This document shows positions 1-7,725 of a DNA stretch of 64,000 nucleotides, one piece after another. This DNA comes from Nocardia aurantia (GTDB taxonomy: Bacteria > Actinomycetota > Actinomycetes > Mycobacteriales > Mycobacteriaceae), in the NCBI RefSeq assembly GCF_009604425.1, contig NZ_WEGI01000007.1:62001-126000 (forward strand), in the 5' to 3' direction. Position numbers and translations under genes: made by a program. The notes beneath the pieces are model-generated. The model saw only the letters and a program-made list of their open reading frames with translations. It was not told the DNA's origin and ran no database searches. The stretch's first letter is position 1. Each line of letters begins with the position of its first letter.

Positions 1-5
1 GCCGA

Positions 6-1094
6 TCATCGCAATTCCGGTACGGCGGTATCGATCAGCCGGCGGTAGCGGTCCAGATAAGCCTCGACCATGGTCACCTGGTCGCAGGCGGTCTCGGCGT
101 GCCGCCGGGCAGCGCGGCGCCGCAGTCCGGCCGCGACCGGTACGGCGGCGGCCATCGCGGCGGTGTCACCCGCGGGTACCAGGCACCCGCACGTCTCGTC
201 GACGATCTCCGGGATGCCACCGCGGGCGAACGCCACCACCGGGGTGCCGCACGCCAGCGCCTCGGCGACCACCAGGCCGTAGGGTTCGTCCCACTGCGGA
301 GTGATCAGCGCGACGGCACAGGATCCGATCAGGCGGGCGAGCCGGTCGCTGCGCAGATGACCGTGATAGACCACCGCCGGGTCGAGCGCCGGCCGGATGA
401 ATCGGTCGAAATAGGGCCGGTCGTGGATCGGTCCCGCCAGATGCAGCCGCCGACCGGCCCGCCGGGCCACGTCGATCGCCAGATGCGGCGCCTTCTCCGG
501 GGTGATCCGGCCGGACCACACCAGGTCGTCACCACCGTCGCCGACAGGCCAGCATCGGGTGTCGATGCCGTTGCCGACGATGCCGATGTCGCCGACCGCG
601 TGCCGCCACGCCGCCGCGGTGTACCGGCTGACGGCGGCGAATTCCGAGCCGTGCCCGCCGGTGATGTGCAGCGCGGATTCCAGCCAGGGCGTGGGCGGGG
701 TGTGCAGCGTGGTCAGCATCGGAACCGTCAGCGCCGGCGCCATCGCCAGCGGCAGGTAGTGCAGGCTGTGATTGTGGACGACGTCGAACGAGGCCGCGCC
801 CGACGAGATCAGATCGACCATCAGGCCCAGATAGGCGTGGTGATCGATCAGGAACTGGGGCGATGGCATCGAAATGTCCTGCACCGCAGCGGTACTCAGT
901 GTCAGATCGCGCACGGCGATACTGTCCGCACCGCTACCGGGATCCGAACCCGGGGCGGCGAACAGCGTGACCCGATGACCGCGATCGCGCAGGGCCCGGG
1001 CCAGCAGCCACACGTGCGCCTCCAGGCCGCCCGCGAACGGCTGCGCGATCGGGTGACTGTTGGAGGCGACCAGGGCGATCCGCAGGCCGCTCAT
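6..1094 (-). CDS. Glycosyltransferase family 4 (GT-B fold)
   Basis: A 362-residue retaining glycosyltransferase, probably cytoplasmic or membrane-associated; donor and acceptor cannot be read from sequence. The N-terminal half has the glycine-rich FAGGLEAHVWLLARAL segment typical of GT4 enzymes, and the C-terminal half carries EPYGLVVAEALACGTPVVA, the E-x7-E nucleotide-sugar motif. The ATG at 1094 overlaps the TGA of the upstream glycosyltransferase (ATGA), so the two are translationally coupled and probably act on one glycan. The reading frame is open further upstream, but that extension is only antisense to the neighbour. The pair lies downstream of a SigB-type promoter, which suggests a stress-induced envelope or storage glycan. 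Confidence 0.85.
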   Translation of the reverse strand: MSGLRIALVASNSHPIAQPFAGGLEAHVWLLARALRDRGHRVTLFAAPGSDPGSGADSIAVRDLTLSTAAVQDISMPSPQFLIDHHAYLGLMVDLISSGAASFDVVHNHSLHYLPLAMAPALTVPMLTTLHTPPTPWLESALHITGGHGSEFAAVSRYTAAAWRHAVGDIGIVGNGIDTRCWPVGDGGDDLVWSGRITPEKAPHLAIDVARRAGRRLHLAGPIHDRPYFDRFIRPALDPAVVYHGHLRSDRLARLIGSCAVALITPQWDEPYGLVVAEALACGTPVVAFARGGIPEIVDETCGCLVPAGDTAAMAAAVPVAAGLRRRAARRHAETACDQVTMVEAYLDRYRRLIDTAVPELR

Positions 1095-2170
1095 CGGTCG
1101 AGCGCGCGTTCGTAGAGCCGGCGGTGCGCGGCGGCCAGCCCGATCCGCTCGGCCCGGCGGGCCGGCCAGGTCGCGCGCGGGATATGCTGCTCCGCAGGCA
1201 GATTCAGCACCGCCTCGGTCAGTGAATCCGAGTCCAAGCCGTTCTCGTCGCAGCCGAAGACGCCACAGGGCCGCTGCTGGTGGTAGAAACCGCAACTCGG
1301 GGCCAGCACCGCCGTGCCGAGATCGTGACAGGCCTCGAGCCATCCGGAATGGGTACCGAACCGGTACGGCAGCACCGACACTGTGAGCGCGGACAGGTAC
1401 CGCCACAGTTCGTCGTCGTCGAAATAGGGATGGATGAGCAGCCGGACACCCGGCAGTCGCGCGCGGGCGCACAATGCCGCCACCATATCCGGGTTGTACC
1501 AATGATTCTCGGGATCGAGCAGTTCGTCGTGGACGTCGACGCGCAGCGTGGTGGCGGGCAGTTCCGGGACCAGCCGCGCGAGGGTGTCGATGATCGGCAG
1601 GGGATCCATGTTGGCGCGCAGGCTTTTCACGTGGATGCCGATCACGACGTCGGCGCGCGCCGGTCGTGGCGCACGGATCAGGTTGGGCCGCACCACATGT
1701 GGGTGCGGCAGCACATGTGCGGTACGTCCCCAGCGTTCGGCGATCAGCCGCGCCGCGCCCGCGGTCAGGGTGATCACCTCATCGGCCGCGGGCACCAGGA
1801 TGTCGAGTTGCGCGCGATGGGCGGCCGGGTCCCGGTGGTGCGGGTTGCGCAGGTCGTGCACGGTGTACAGCAACGGTTTCCCGTGCGCGCGCAGTTCGCC
1901 GACGATGTCGGCCAGCAGCTCCGGGGCGAGCGCGTCGAATCCGAAATGCACGTGGAAGACGTCGAATTCCTTGTGGTTGCGGCGAATCCAGCCCGGATCG
2001 AGCATCAGCGGCGGCCACCAGCCACCGGGCACCGTGCGACCGTCGGCGGGCACCGGATCCGGCAGCCGGATCACGTCGTGGTGACCATCGGGTGCCGACA
2101 GATGCCGGACATAGACGTGGGAGGCGGGCACGGAGGCCACCCGGAGCGGTGCCGGGTGTACAGAGATCAT
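1091..2170 (-). CDS. Glycosyltransferase, GT-B type
   Basis: A 359-residue protein with a GT-B layout: an N-terminal acceptor half containing FDVFHVHFGFD, and a C-terminal half with VSVLPYRFGTHSGWLEACHDLGTAVLAP, matching the donor-binding end of family 1/4 glycosyltransferases although the E-x7-E motif is degenerate. It is first in a two-gene unit with the GT4 enzyme, with a 4-base overlap. The ATG lies 9 bases after a GGGTAG -10 element, so the message is probably leaderless or nearly so. The substrate is unknown. Confidence 0.75.
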   Translation of the reverse strand: MISVHPAPLRVASVPASHVYVRHLSAPDGHHDVIRLPDPVPADGRTVPGGWWPPLMLDPGWIRRNHKEFDVFHVHFGFDALAPELLADIVGELRAHGKPLLYTVHDLRNPHHRDPAAHRAQLDILVPAADEVITLTAGAARLIAERWGRTAHVLPHPHVVRPNLIRAPRPARADVVIGIHVKSLRANMDPLPIIDTLARLVPELPATTLRVDVHDELLDPENHWYNPDMVAALCARARLPGVRLLIHPYFDDDELWRYLSALTVSVLPYRFGTHSGWLEACHDLGTAVLAPSCGFYHQQRPCGVFGCDENGLDSDSLTEAVLNLPAEQHIPRATWPARRAERIGLAAAHRRLYERALDR

Positions 2171-2179
2171 GTGCGGCGG

Positions 2180-2203
2180 CTACCCGCTGAACGGCGATTA
2201 TTC
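2180..2203 (-). promoter_or_regulatory. SigB/SigF-type promoter of the glycosyltransferase pair
   Basis: Read on the minus strand this is GAAT, 14 bases, GGGTAG. The -10 ends 9 bases before the ATG at 2170, implying a leaderless transcript. The form agrees with GNNT-N14-16-GGGTA promoters of actinobacterial SigB/SigF regulons. Confidence 0.5.
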
Positions 2204-2262
2204 GCCGGGGGAGCCCGGTGGTCGGATGGCCGGACGAATTCGCGGATCGGATCGGAATCCGC

Positions 2263-2287
2263 GAGTGACACCGCCGGTCCTGGGTAG
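2263..2287 (+). promoter_or_regulatory. SigB/SigF-type promoter of the hemerythrin gene
   Basis: GAGT at 2263-2266, a 15-base spacer and GGGTAG at 2282-2287, about 42 bases before the hemerythrin ATG. It is placed back to back with the glycosyltransferase promoter. Confidence 0.5.
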
Positions 2288-2329
2288 TCGCGTCTGCGAA
2301 GTCCGCTTTCGACCGTAGAGAGGAATTCG

Positions 2330-2878
2330 ATGACCATCAGCGCCGACACCGACGTGGTCGACCTGCTCCTGCGGCAGCACCGGCAGGTCGAGGATCTGCT
2401 CGAGCAGATCCCGGCGGCCCGCGGAAAAGCCAAACAGGAGCGTTTCCGGGAGCTGGTCCGCCTGCTGGCGATCCACGAGAGTGCCGAGGAACAATTCGTC
2501 CATCCCGCCGCCCGCCGGACGACCGCCGGTCACGCCGTCGTCGATCGACGGCTGGCGGAGGAGAAGGCGGCGAAACACGTACTGGCCGAATTGCACGATC
2601 TCGGCGTCGACCACGCCGATTTCGACGAGAAATTCGGCGCGTTCGCGAATTCGGTTCGCGCGCACGCCGAAAACGAGGAGAACGAGGAATTCCCGGCACT
2701 GCGCGCCGCGAATTCACCGGAGGAATTGCATCGCATGGCCGAACGGGTGGAAATGGCGGAGAAGCTCGCGCCGACCCGCCCGCATCCGAACGCCGGCGAA
2801 TCGGCGACGGCGAACTTGCTGACCGGTCCGCCGCTGGCGGTGTTCGACCGGATTCGGGACGCGCTGCGGCATTCCTGA
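2330..2878 (+). CDS. Hemerythrin HHE-domain protein
   Basis: A 182-residue soluble, helical protein with the spaced His/Glu pattern of the HHE cation-binding family: H-R-Q near residue 20, LAIHESAEEQFVHPAAR around 46-62 and the later RAHAENEENEEFPAL. Such proteins bind a di-iron centre and respond to oxygen, NO or peroxide; in actinobacteria they are often members of the SigF/SigB stress regulon. A purine-rich site (GTAGAGAGGAA) precedes the ATG. The SDR gene 66 bases downstream probably shares the transcript. Exact ligand and role are not known. Confidence 0.85.
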   Translation: MTISADTDVVDLLLRQHRQVEDLLEQIPAARGKAKQERFRELVRLLAIHESAEEQFVHPAARRTTAGHAVVDRRLAEEKAAKHVLAELHDLGVDHADFDEKFGAFANSVRAHAENEENEEFPALRAANSPEELHRMAERVEMAEKLAPTRPHPNAGESATANLLTGPPLAVFDRIRDALRHS

Positions 2879-2944
2879 CCCGCTGCATCCGGTGCCGGTG
2901 TGCGCCGGGCACCGGTATCCGGACCGTGAGACGGAGGTCGAGAC

Positions 2945-4024
2945 ATGCGTGTGGTCGTGGTGGGAGCAACCGGCAACATCGGCAGCCGGGTGGTCACGGA
3001 GCTGTCGGCGTTGCCCGGGACGACGGTCGTCGGCCTGGCGCGGCGACGACCCACCGGCACCGTCGCCCCGGACAACGTCGAATGGGTGACCGCCGATATC
3101 CGCCGGGACGAACTGCGCCCCCGTTTCGCCGATGCCGATGCCGTCGTGCACCTCGCGTGGCTGTTCCAGCCCACCCATCGGCCGATGGTCACCTGGGACG
3201 CCAACGTGATCGGGACGTCGCGGGTCCTGGCGGCGGTCGCCGAGGCCCATGTACCGGTGCTGATGTGCGCGTCGTCCGTCGCCGCGTACTCGCCCGCGGT
3301 CGACGATCGGCCGGTGGACGAGAGCTGGCCGACGCACGGCTGGTCCGCGGCGGCCTATACCCGGGAGAAGGCGTACGTCGAGCGGCTGCTCGACATCCAC
3401 GAACGGGAGCATCCCGGCCTCCGGCTGGTCCGGATTCGTCCCGCGTTCGTGTTCCAGCACGCGGCCGCGGCTGCGCAGCGGCGGTTGTTCGCAGGTCCGC
3501 TGTTGCCCAATCGTGTTCTGCGCCGCCATGTTCCGCCGGTCCTGCCGGTTCCCGCCGGCCTGCGGTTCCAGGCCGTGCACACCGCGGACATCGGCCGGGC
3601 GTTCGCGCTCGCGGTGACCTCGGGCGCGCACGGTGCGTTCAATCTGGCGGCCGATCCCGTGATCACCCCCGCCGCGCTCGGCGAGCTGCTCGGGGCCCGT
3701 ACCGTCACGGTGCCGCCGGGCGCGGTCCGCGGCGCCCTCGCGCTCGGCTGGCGACTGCGGCTACTGCCCGCGCCGGCCGACCTGTTCGAGGCGATGATGC
3801 ATCTGCCGGTCATGAGTACGGAACGGGCCCGGCGCGAACTCGGCTGGACCCCGCGCATCGGCGCGACGGACGCGCTCGCGGACATGCTCACCGGGCTGCG
3901 AGGCGGCGACGGTGGTGAGACGCCACCGCTGCGCGCGGACGCCGGCGGCCGCTTCCGGTTCCGCGAATTCGCCTCCGGCGTCGGCGGCAGCGATCCCGTG
4001 GACCGCTGGGCACACGCCGACTGA
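2945..4024 (+). CDS. NAD-dependent epimerase/dehydratase (extended SDR)
   Basis: A 359-residue Rossmann-fold protein beginning MRVVVVGATGNIGSRVV, the GxxGxxG cofactor motif at residues 7-13. It has the SSVAAYSP segment and a Y-x3-K (YTREK) catalytic pair typical of nucleotide-sugar epimerases, then RLVRIRPAFVF. The C-terminal roughly 40 residues are Gly/Arg rich and probably disordered. A GACGGAGGTCGAGAC site precedes the ATG. It lies behind the hemerythrin gene and points at the convergent sigma-factor gene 52 bases away. The sugar substrate is unknown. Confidence 0.8.
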   Translation: MRVVVVGATGNIGSRVVTELSALPGTTVVGLARRRPTGTVAPDNVEWVTADIRRDELRPRFADADAVVHLAWLFQPTHRPMVTWDANVIGTSRVLAAVAEAHVPVLMCASSVAAYSPAVDDRPVDESWPTHGWSAAAYTREKAYVERLLDIHEREHPGLRLVRIRPAFVFQHAAAAAQRRLFAGPLLPNRVLRRHVPPVLPVPAGLRFQAVHTADIGRAFALAVTSGAHGAFNLAADPVITPAALGELLGARTVTVPPGAVRGALALGWRLRLLPAPADLFEAMMHLPVMSTERARRELGWTPRIGATDALADMLTGLRGGDGGETPPLRADAGGRFRFREFASGVGGSDPVDRWAHAD

Positions 4025-4048
4025 GCACGGTCGAGTAGTTCGCCCCGG

Positions 4049-4094
4049 CGCGGTCAGGACAGGTCGCTCGACGCGGTCAGGACAGGTCACTCGG
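4049..4094. repeat. 23-bp tandem duplication at the 3' end of the sigma-factor gene
   Basis: The units 4049-4071 and 4072-4094 share CGCGGTCAGGACAGGTC and differ in only two bases of 23. The right unit carries the stop and last codons of the sigma-factor gene; the left one is a non-coding copy that repeats the same stop. Confidence 0.8.
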
Positions 4095-4916
4095 TTCCGT
4101 GGCACCGACGTCGGCGAGCGCGTTGTCACGCAGGTCGCCGAGGATGCGGGCGAGGATGCGGGACACCTTGACCTGGGACATGCCCAGCATCTCGCCGATC
4201 TGCTGCTGGGACAGCCGCGCGTAGAAGCGCAGAATCAGGACGTGCCGGTCGTCGGGGGACAGGGTGCCCAGATGGGGTGCGACGGCCAGGGCGTCCTCCA
4301 GCATCCGGTATCCGTCCTCGTCGACGGCGAGCGTGCCGCCGGCGGGCAGCGGGCCGATACCCTCGTCGTCGGCGGCGAACGCCTCGAGGGATTCGGTGCG
4401 GTAGCAGTAGGCGCCGAGGGCCGCCGCGTCGACGTCGTCGGCGGTGATCTCGAGGTCGTCGGCGAGGTCCTCGCGGGTCGGGGTGCGGCGCAACTGCTGG
4501 GCCAGCCGCGGGGTGGCGGTGGTGATCTTCTGCTGCAGGTCCTGTAGCCGGCGCGGGACCCGGACCGTCCAGCCGTAGTCGCGGAAGTAGCGCCGCAGTT
4601 CGCCGGTGACGGTGGGGATGGCGAAGGCGAGGAAGGAGTCGCCGCGCACGGGGTCGTAGCGATCGACGGCCAGCACCAGCCCGACGCGCGCGACCTGCTG
4701 CAGGTCGTCGAAGGATTGGCCGCGGCCGCGGTAGCGGGCGGCCAGATGGTCGGCCAGCGGCAGGCAGCGGTCGAGGATGCCCGCACGTAACCTGGCCCGA
4801 TCCGGATGGCCCCACGGCATACTGTGCAGGGCGATCAGATCGGGTTCGAGGTGATCGTAGGGGTCGCGGCCGCGGGCTGGATGTGCGGCCGGGCCCTCGT
4901 TACGTCCGGTGTTCAT
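4077..4916 (-). CDS. SigB/SigF-family RNA polymerase sigma factor
   Basis: A 279-residue group-3 sigma factor. Region 2 is visible as LPLADHLAARYRGRGQSFDDLQQVARVGLVLAVDRYDP with the -10-recognition segment FLAFAIPTVTGELRRYFRDYGW; region 3 follows (VPRRLQDLQQKI, RTPTREDLADDL); region 4.2 is the helix-turn-helix LSQQQIGEMLGMSQVKVSRIL near the C-terminus. The start is the ATG at 4916, preceded by GGAGAAGGGATTCCCGGTCAT; the open frame continues upstream without another good site. No RsbW-like kinase or RsbV-like antagonist lies beside it, unlike classical sigB/sigF loci. It is a paralogue of 8819-9658 and has the same length. It may read the GGGTA promoters listed around it (inference). Confidence 0.9.
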   Translation of the reverse strand: MNTGRNEGPAAHPARGRDPYDHLEPDLIALHSMPWGHPDRARLRAGILDRCLPLADHLAARYRGRGQSFDDLQQVARVGLVLAVDRYDPVRGDSFLAFAIPTVTGELRRYFRDYGWTVRVPRRLQDLQQKITTATPRLAQQLRRTPTREDLADDLEITADDVDAAALGAYCYRTESLEAFAADDEGIGPLPAGGTLAVDEDGYRMLEDALAVAPHLGTLSPDDRHVLILRFYARLSQQQIGEMLGMSQVKVSRILARILGDLRDNALADVGATEPSDLS

Positions 4917-5135
4917 ATGACCGGGAATCCCTTCTCCGGCCGATCGGGCCGCACCCTGCCGATCACGAGAATGCGGAGTTGCCGCAGGGTCGTGCACGAT
5001 CGGGAGGCGCTGCGGACCGGTGCGAGAGCTCGGCCGGCCCCGAGGCATCGGCTGACTGTTCAACCGGCTCCACCAGCATGGCACCCGGCGGCACGCCGGT
5101 GGGACATCGCAACGATCTCGTGTCCTGCGCTGTTC

Positions 5136-5160
5136 GCATGGGTGCGCCGGGCCGGGGTAC
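5136..5160 (+). promoter_or_regulatory. SigB/SigF-type promoter of the 95-residue gene
   Basis: GCAT at 5136-5139, 15 bases, GGGTAC at 5155-5160, 54 bases upstream of the ATG at 5215. The last base gives the canonical GGGTAY form. Confidence 0.5.
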
Positions 5161-5214
5161 CTCGCGCACGTGATCGAACGTCCGAGCTTGTTCGGCCCCG
5201 AGAGAGGTGACCGG

Positions 5215-5502
5215 ATGAACATCCACCCGGGTATGCGTCTGATGCGCACGACCACGGACGGAGTAGCCGATATCGTGCTCGTTCACGCGGTCCGATACGG
5301 GCCGTTGCCGTACGCGGAGATCTCGGACGAGCCCGACGGAAATCGTCGCTCGATCCTGCTCGCCGAGCTGGAACGGCAGTTCCCCGAACCGGTGGAGCCC
5401 GGCTCCACGATCGCCGGCGGGCCGGTCACTCCGGTCCCACCGCCGCCGCGTCGGCGGCGTCCGCCCGCCCGGCGGATGGTCCGGGTCCAGCGCCGCCGTT
5501 GA
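5215..5502 (+). CDS. Hypothetical basic-tailed small protein
   Basis: A 95-residue protein of unknown function. Residues 1-60 look folded (alternating hydrophobic strands such as VADIVLVHAVRYGPLPYAEI), followed by Pro-rich sequence and an Arg-rich tail ending VRVQRRR that could bind nucleic acid or simply be disordered. The ATG at 5215 follows GAGAGAGGTGACCGG, a better start than the upstream ATG/GTG codons. A SigB-type promoter lies upstream, so it is probably stress induced. No family recognised. Confidence 0.6.
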   Translation: MNIHPGMRLMRTTTDGVADIVLVHAVRYGPLPYAEISDEPDGNRRSILLAELERQFPEPVEPGSTIAGGPVTPVPPPPRRRRPPARRMVRVQRRR

Positions 5503-5510
5503 GGCGGCCG

Positions 5511-5586
5511 CCGATTCCGCGGACCAGCGCGGAATCGGCCGGGCGAGACGAGGCCGGTCGGTGGAGATTCCACCGACCGGCCTCGT
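5511..5586. terminator. Two tandem hairpins between convergent genes
   Basis: The first is an 11-bp perfect stem (5511-5521 with 5528-5538). The second is an 18-bp perfect stem (5548-5565 with 5569-5586) around a GAT loop. They sit between the ends of the convergent genes at 5502 and 5595 and would terminate both directions. Confidence 0.7.
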
Positions 5587-5594
5587 TCGTGGTG

Positions 5595-5924
5595 TCAGCG
5601 CCCGAGCGCGCGGGCCAGTTCGCCCTTGGTCATCTTCGATCGGCCCTCGATGTTGCGCTGCCGGGCCTCGTTGTAGAGCTGATCGCGGGTCGGGCCCTTG
5701 GGCCGGTCGGTGCCCGAGCGCTGGCCACCGCGCCGCTGCGGCGACATGTCCTGCGTCGAGCTGCGACTCGCGGTCTTGGATTCGCCGCTCTGGGCACGAT
5801 TCTTGTTCACCGTCCGGGCCGCGATCTCCTTCGCGCGACGGGTGCTCGCCCCGCGATCCTCCGCGGAATCCTTGATGTGCTCGTACTGACGCTCACGCTT
5901 GTCACTCCATTGCTGCTGGGGCAT
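5595..5924 (-). CDS. Plasmid-stabilisation/Rho_N-like small stress protein
   Basis: A 109-residue, very hydrophilic protein of the kind often annotated plasmid stabilisation protein in Mycobacterium and Nocardia. The N-terminal part (SDKRERQYEHIKDSAEDRG, then TRRAKEIAARTVNKNRA) is a Lys/Arg/Glu-rich helix. The last roughly 35 residues (TRDQLYNEARQRNIEGRSKMTKGELARAL) look like a Rho N-terminal/SAP-type helix-extended-loop-helix nucleic-acid motif. A strong ACGGAGGAAAGC site precedes the ATG. No toxin partner is adjacent, so the plasmid-stabilisation name should not be taken literally. Confidence 0.75.
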   Translation of the reverse strand: MPQQQWSDKRERQYEHIKDSAEDRGASTRRAKEIAARTVNKNRAQSGESKTASRSSTQDMSPQRRGGQRSGTDRPKGPTRDQLYNEARQRNIEGRSKMTKGELARALGR

Positions 5925-5978
5925 GCTTTCCTCCGTTCGGTCGAAACTGCTTGCCTACGAGGGTTTTTCGGTCACCGG

Positions 5979-6332
5979 TCACGACTCGTCCACGCCCTCC
6001 GGCCCGTCCGCGGAGATGCCCAGTTCCTCGCGGTAGCGGCGGGCGCCGGCATCGTCGTCCGGTGCGGCTGCGGGAGCACTGCCGACGTCGGGGGTCTCCT
6101 CGGCGAGCCGGTCGCCGAGCGGGCGCGGATGCGCCTGTTCGTACGGCGTGGTGCCGTAGCGGTCGACGCCGACGGGGTGTTCCGGCGGATCCATGGCCTG
6201 TTCCAGCGGATCGGCGCCGAGGCTGTCCTCGTCGAGATCCTCGGCGCTGCTCAGCGAGGCCGGGTCGGTTTCCACCGCGTCCGGGGAACCGGTGTCCTGC
6301 GGCGGGTCCCAGGTGCCTTCCGAATCCGGCAT
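5979..6332 (-). CDS. DUF5709-family acidic protein
   Basis: A 117-residue, strongly acidic, probably disordered protein. The segment PLEQAMDPPEHPVGVDRYGTT followed by RPLGDRLAEETPDV matches the conserved core I know for DUF5709 (a ...PPE.P.GV.R.GTT... stretch, then LDQRLAEE.PDV). GGAAAGGAACGACC precedes the ATG. It lies 29 bases after the 69-residue gene and 54 bases before the Rho_N-like gene, so the three probably form one unit. Function unknown; members usually sit among stress genes. Confidence 0.7.
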   Translation of the reverse strand: MPDSEGTWDPPQDTGSPDAVETDPASLSSAEDLDEDSLGADPLEQAMDPPEHPVGVDRYGTTPYEQAHPRPLGDRLAEETPDVGSAPAAAPDDDAGARRYREELGISADGPEGVDES

Positions 6333-6361
6333 GGTCGTTCCTTTCCGGCTTCAACTGGTGT

Positions 6362-6571
6362 TCATCGGTGCGCGGCGTCCAGGGGTGGGCGTGGGGTCAG
6401 CCGTCGCAGTACCCACTCCGCACCGGGGCATTCGCCGGGCAACGCCGGCATCCGCCGGCCGCCGCCCTCGGTGAGGCACCAGTGGCCCCGGCCGCAATCG
6501 CACTCGTAGTACCCGCGGGCCAGGGCGTTCTGACCCGGGCGGCATCGCAATACCTCTCGAATCTCCGGCAT
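6362..6571 (-). CDS. Small cysteine-containing hypothetical protein
   Basis: A 69-residue protein with a CDCGRGHWC cluster in the middle and one further Cys (GECPG), a possible zinc site. The ATG at 6571 lies 9 bases behind a GGGTAG -10 element in an arrangement almost identical to that of the glycosyltransferase gene at 2170 (GGGTAGNCGCCGNNCATG), suggesting leaderless expression. It is first in a likely operon with the DUF5709 and Rho_N-like genes. No family recognised. Confidence 0.55.
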   Translation of the reverse strand: MPEIREVLRCRPGQNALARGYYECDCGRGHWCLTEGGGRRMPALPGECPGAEWVLRRLTPRPPLDAAHR

Positions 6572-6580
6572 GCCCGGCGA

Positions 6581-6605
6581 CTACCCGCCGCGCGCGCCAC
6601 CACCC
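6581..6605 (-). promoter_or_regulatory. SigB/SigF-type promoter of the 69-residue gene
   Basis: On the minus strand GGGT, 15 bases, GGGTAG, with the -10 ending 9 bases before the ATG at 6571. Confidence 0.45.
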
Positions 6606-6732
6606 GCCACGCGGCGCTGTCGTTTCCGGAATGTCATGCCGCACTCGGGGCGCACCCGGCCGCCCGCCGGGCGATCGCCGGGTGCCGCTCACGATCCGCG
6701 GCGCACGGCCGTGGCGGGAATCGTGCGTGCCG

Positions 6733-7149
6733 TCACAGTGCGCCGAGGACGGCGACGATGTCACGGTGGTTGAGGTAGACCAGGATTCGGAGATCGTCGT
6801 CGTCGCGGCGGATCAGGTAGGTGGATTCGAGCCGGACGGGCTCGGCGCCGGCGCGGGGAGTGTCCCAGTCGGTCGTCACGAGGACGTGGTGCTCGTCCAG
6901 GTCGAGCTGGGCGGAGGCGACGCAGACCGCGTGGCCCAGGCCGGCGGATTCGAACAGGCGGCGGCGCATGGGCAGGGAGGCGACGAGCGCTTCGCGGGTG
7001 ACCACGGTCGCCCGGTTCGGATCCGTGGTGAGGAATTGCTCGGCGAACGGCCTGCCTTGATCGGATTCCGTTGTGGCGTTGGCTTTTTCGAATTCGGTGA
7101 GGAATGCGGCGAGGTCGGGATCCAGTGGCTTCCAGGTAGCGGTGATCAC
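6733..7149 (-). CDS. SnoaL/DUF4440-like hypothetical protein
   Basis: A 138-residue protein resembling small cone-shaped alpha+beta (NTF2/SnoaL-like) proteins: an N-terminal helix with LDPDLAAFLTEFEKANA, then FLTTDPNRATVVTREALVASLPMRR and C-terminal strands LDLDEHHVLVTTDWD and RLESTYLIRRDDDDLRILVYLNHRD. The GTG at 7149 has a GAGAAAG site; the upstream in-frame GTG at 7203 has none. It lies downstream of the marR gene, with a near-palindromic site between them. Function unknown; ligand binding or a small isomerase-type role is possible. Confidence 0.6.
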   Translation of the reverse strand: MITATWKPLDPDLAAFLTEFEKANATTESDQGRPFAEQFLTTDPNRATVVTREALVASLPMRRRLFESAGLGHAVCVASAQLDLDEHHVLVTTDWDTPRAGAEPVRLESTYLIRRDDDDLRILVYLNHRDIVAVLGAL

Positions 7150-7212
7150 TGCGGCTGCTTTCTCGCGGGAAGGCGGCGCCGGACGCCCGGCACCGGCACC
7201 CACGGTAATTAC

Positions 7213-7226
7213 CTAACCCGGATTAG
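7213..7226. promoter_or_regulatory. Candidate MarR-type operator
   Basis: CTAACCCGGATTAG is a near-perfect inverted repeat (one mismatch between arms) between the marR stop and the next gene on the same strand. It could be the binding site of the neighbouring MarR protein. Confidence 0.35.
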
Positions 7227-7237
7227 ACAAATGGGGA

Positions 7238-7675
7238 TCACAGCAGGCCGGCCACCTTGTCGAGCACGGGCAGGGCGGCGGTGAGCGCCGCGCGCTCGGT
7301 CTCGTCGAGGTCGTCGCGGAGGACCGCGTGCAGGCGGCCGACGACGGCCTCGTTGCGATTCCGCAGGCCCCGGCGGCCGGACTCGGTGATGGTGACCACC
7401 ACGCGACGGCCGTCGGCCGGGTCGCGGGTCCGCTCGACCAGGCCCAGTTCCTCGAGGTGGCGCAGGACGGCGGCGATCGCGGGGGTGGTGACCTCCTCGT
7501 CCGAGGACAGCGATCCCGGCGAGGCCGGGCCGTCGCGGTCCAGCCGGTGCAGGACGGCCAGTTCGAGGAATGCCACGCCCTCGTCGGCGTCGACCACGAG
7601 CCGGCGGATCCGGCGCGCCAACCGGCCGGTCACCAGGCGTAGTTCCCGGGCGGCCCCCGCATCGTCCATCACCAT
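7238..7675 (-). CDS. MarR-family transcriptional regulator
   Basis: A 145-residue winged-helix regulator. The order is helix 1 (ELRLVTGRLARRIRR), the DNA-recognition part VTTPAIAAVLRHLEELGLVERTRDPADGRRVVVTITESGRR with the conserved wing DxRR, and a C-terminal dimerisation helix. A TAGATT -10-like box lies only a few bases from the ATG GTG ATG start, so the message may be leaderless. The probable target is the SnoaL-like gene just downstream; ligand unknown. Confidence 0.88.
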   Translation of the reverse strand: MVMDDAGAARELRLVTGRLARRIRRLVVDADEGVAFLELAVLHRLDRDGPASPGSLSSDEEVTTPAIAAVLRHLEELGLVERTRDPADGRRVVVTITESGRRGLRNRNEAVVGRLHAVLRDDLDETERAALTAALPVLDKVAGLL

Positions 7676-7725
7676 GGGGTCAATCTAGGGCCGCACGATC
7701 GCGCAGTCGGCGCGGGCCCGGTTGC

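Noticed and set aside
5595..5924. A toxin-antitoxin module at the plasmid-stabilisation-like gene
   Set aside because: No partner gene and a Rho_N-like rather than toxin-like C-terminus.
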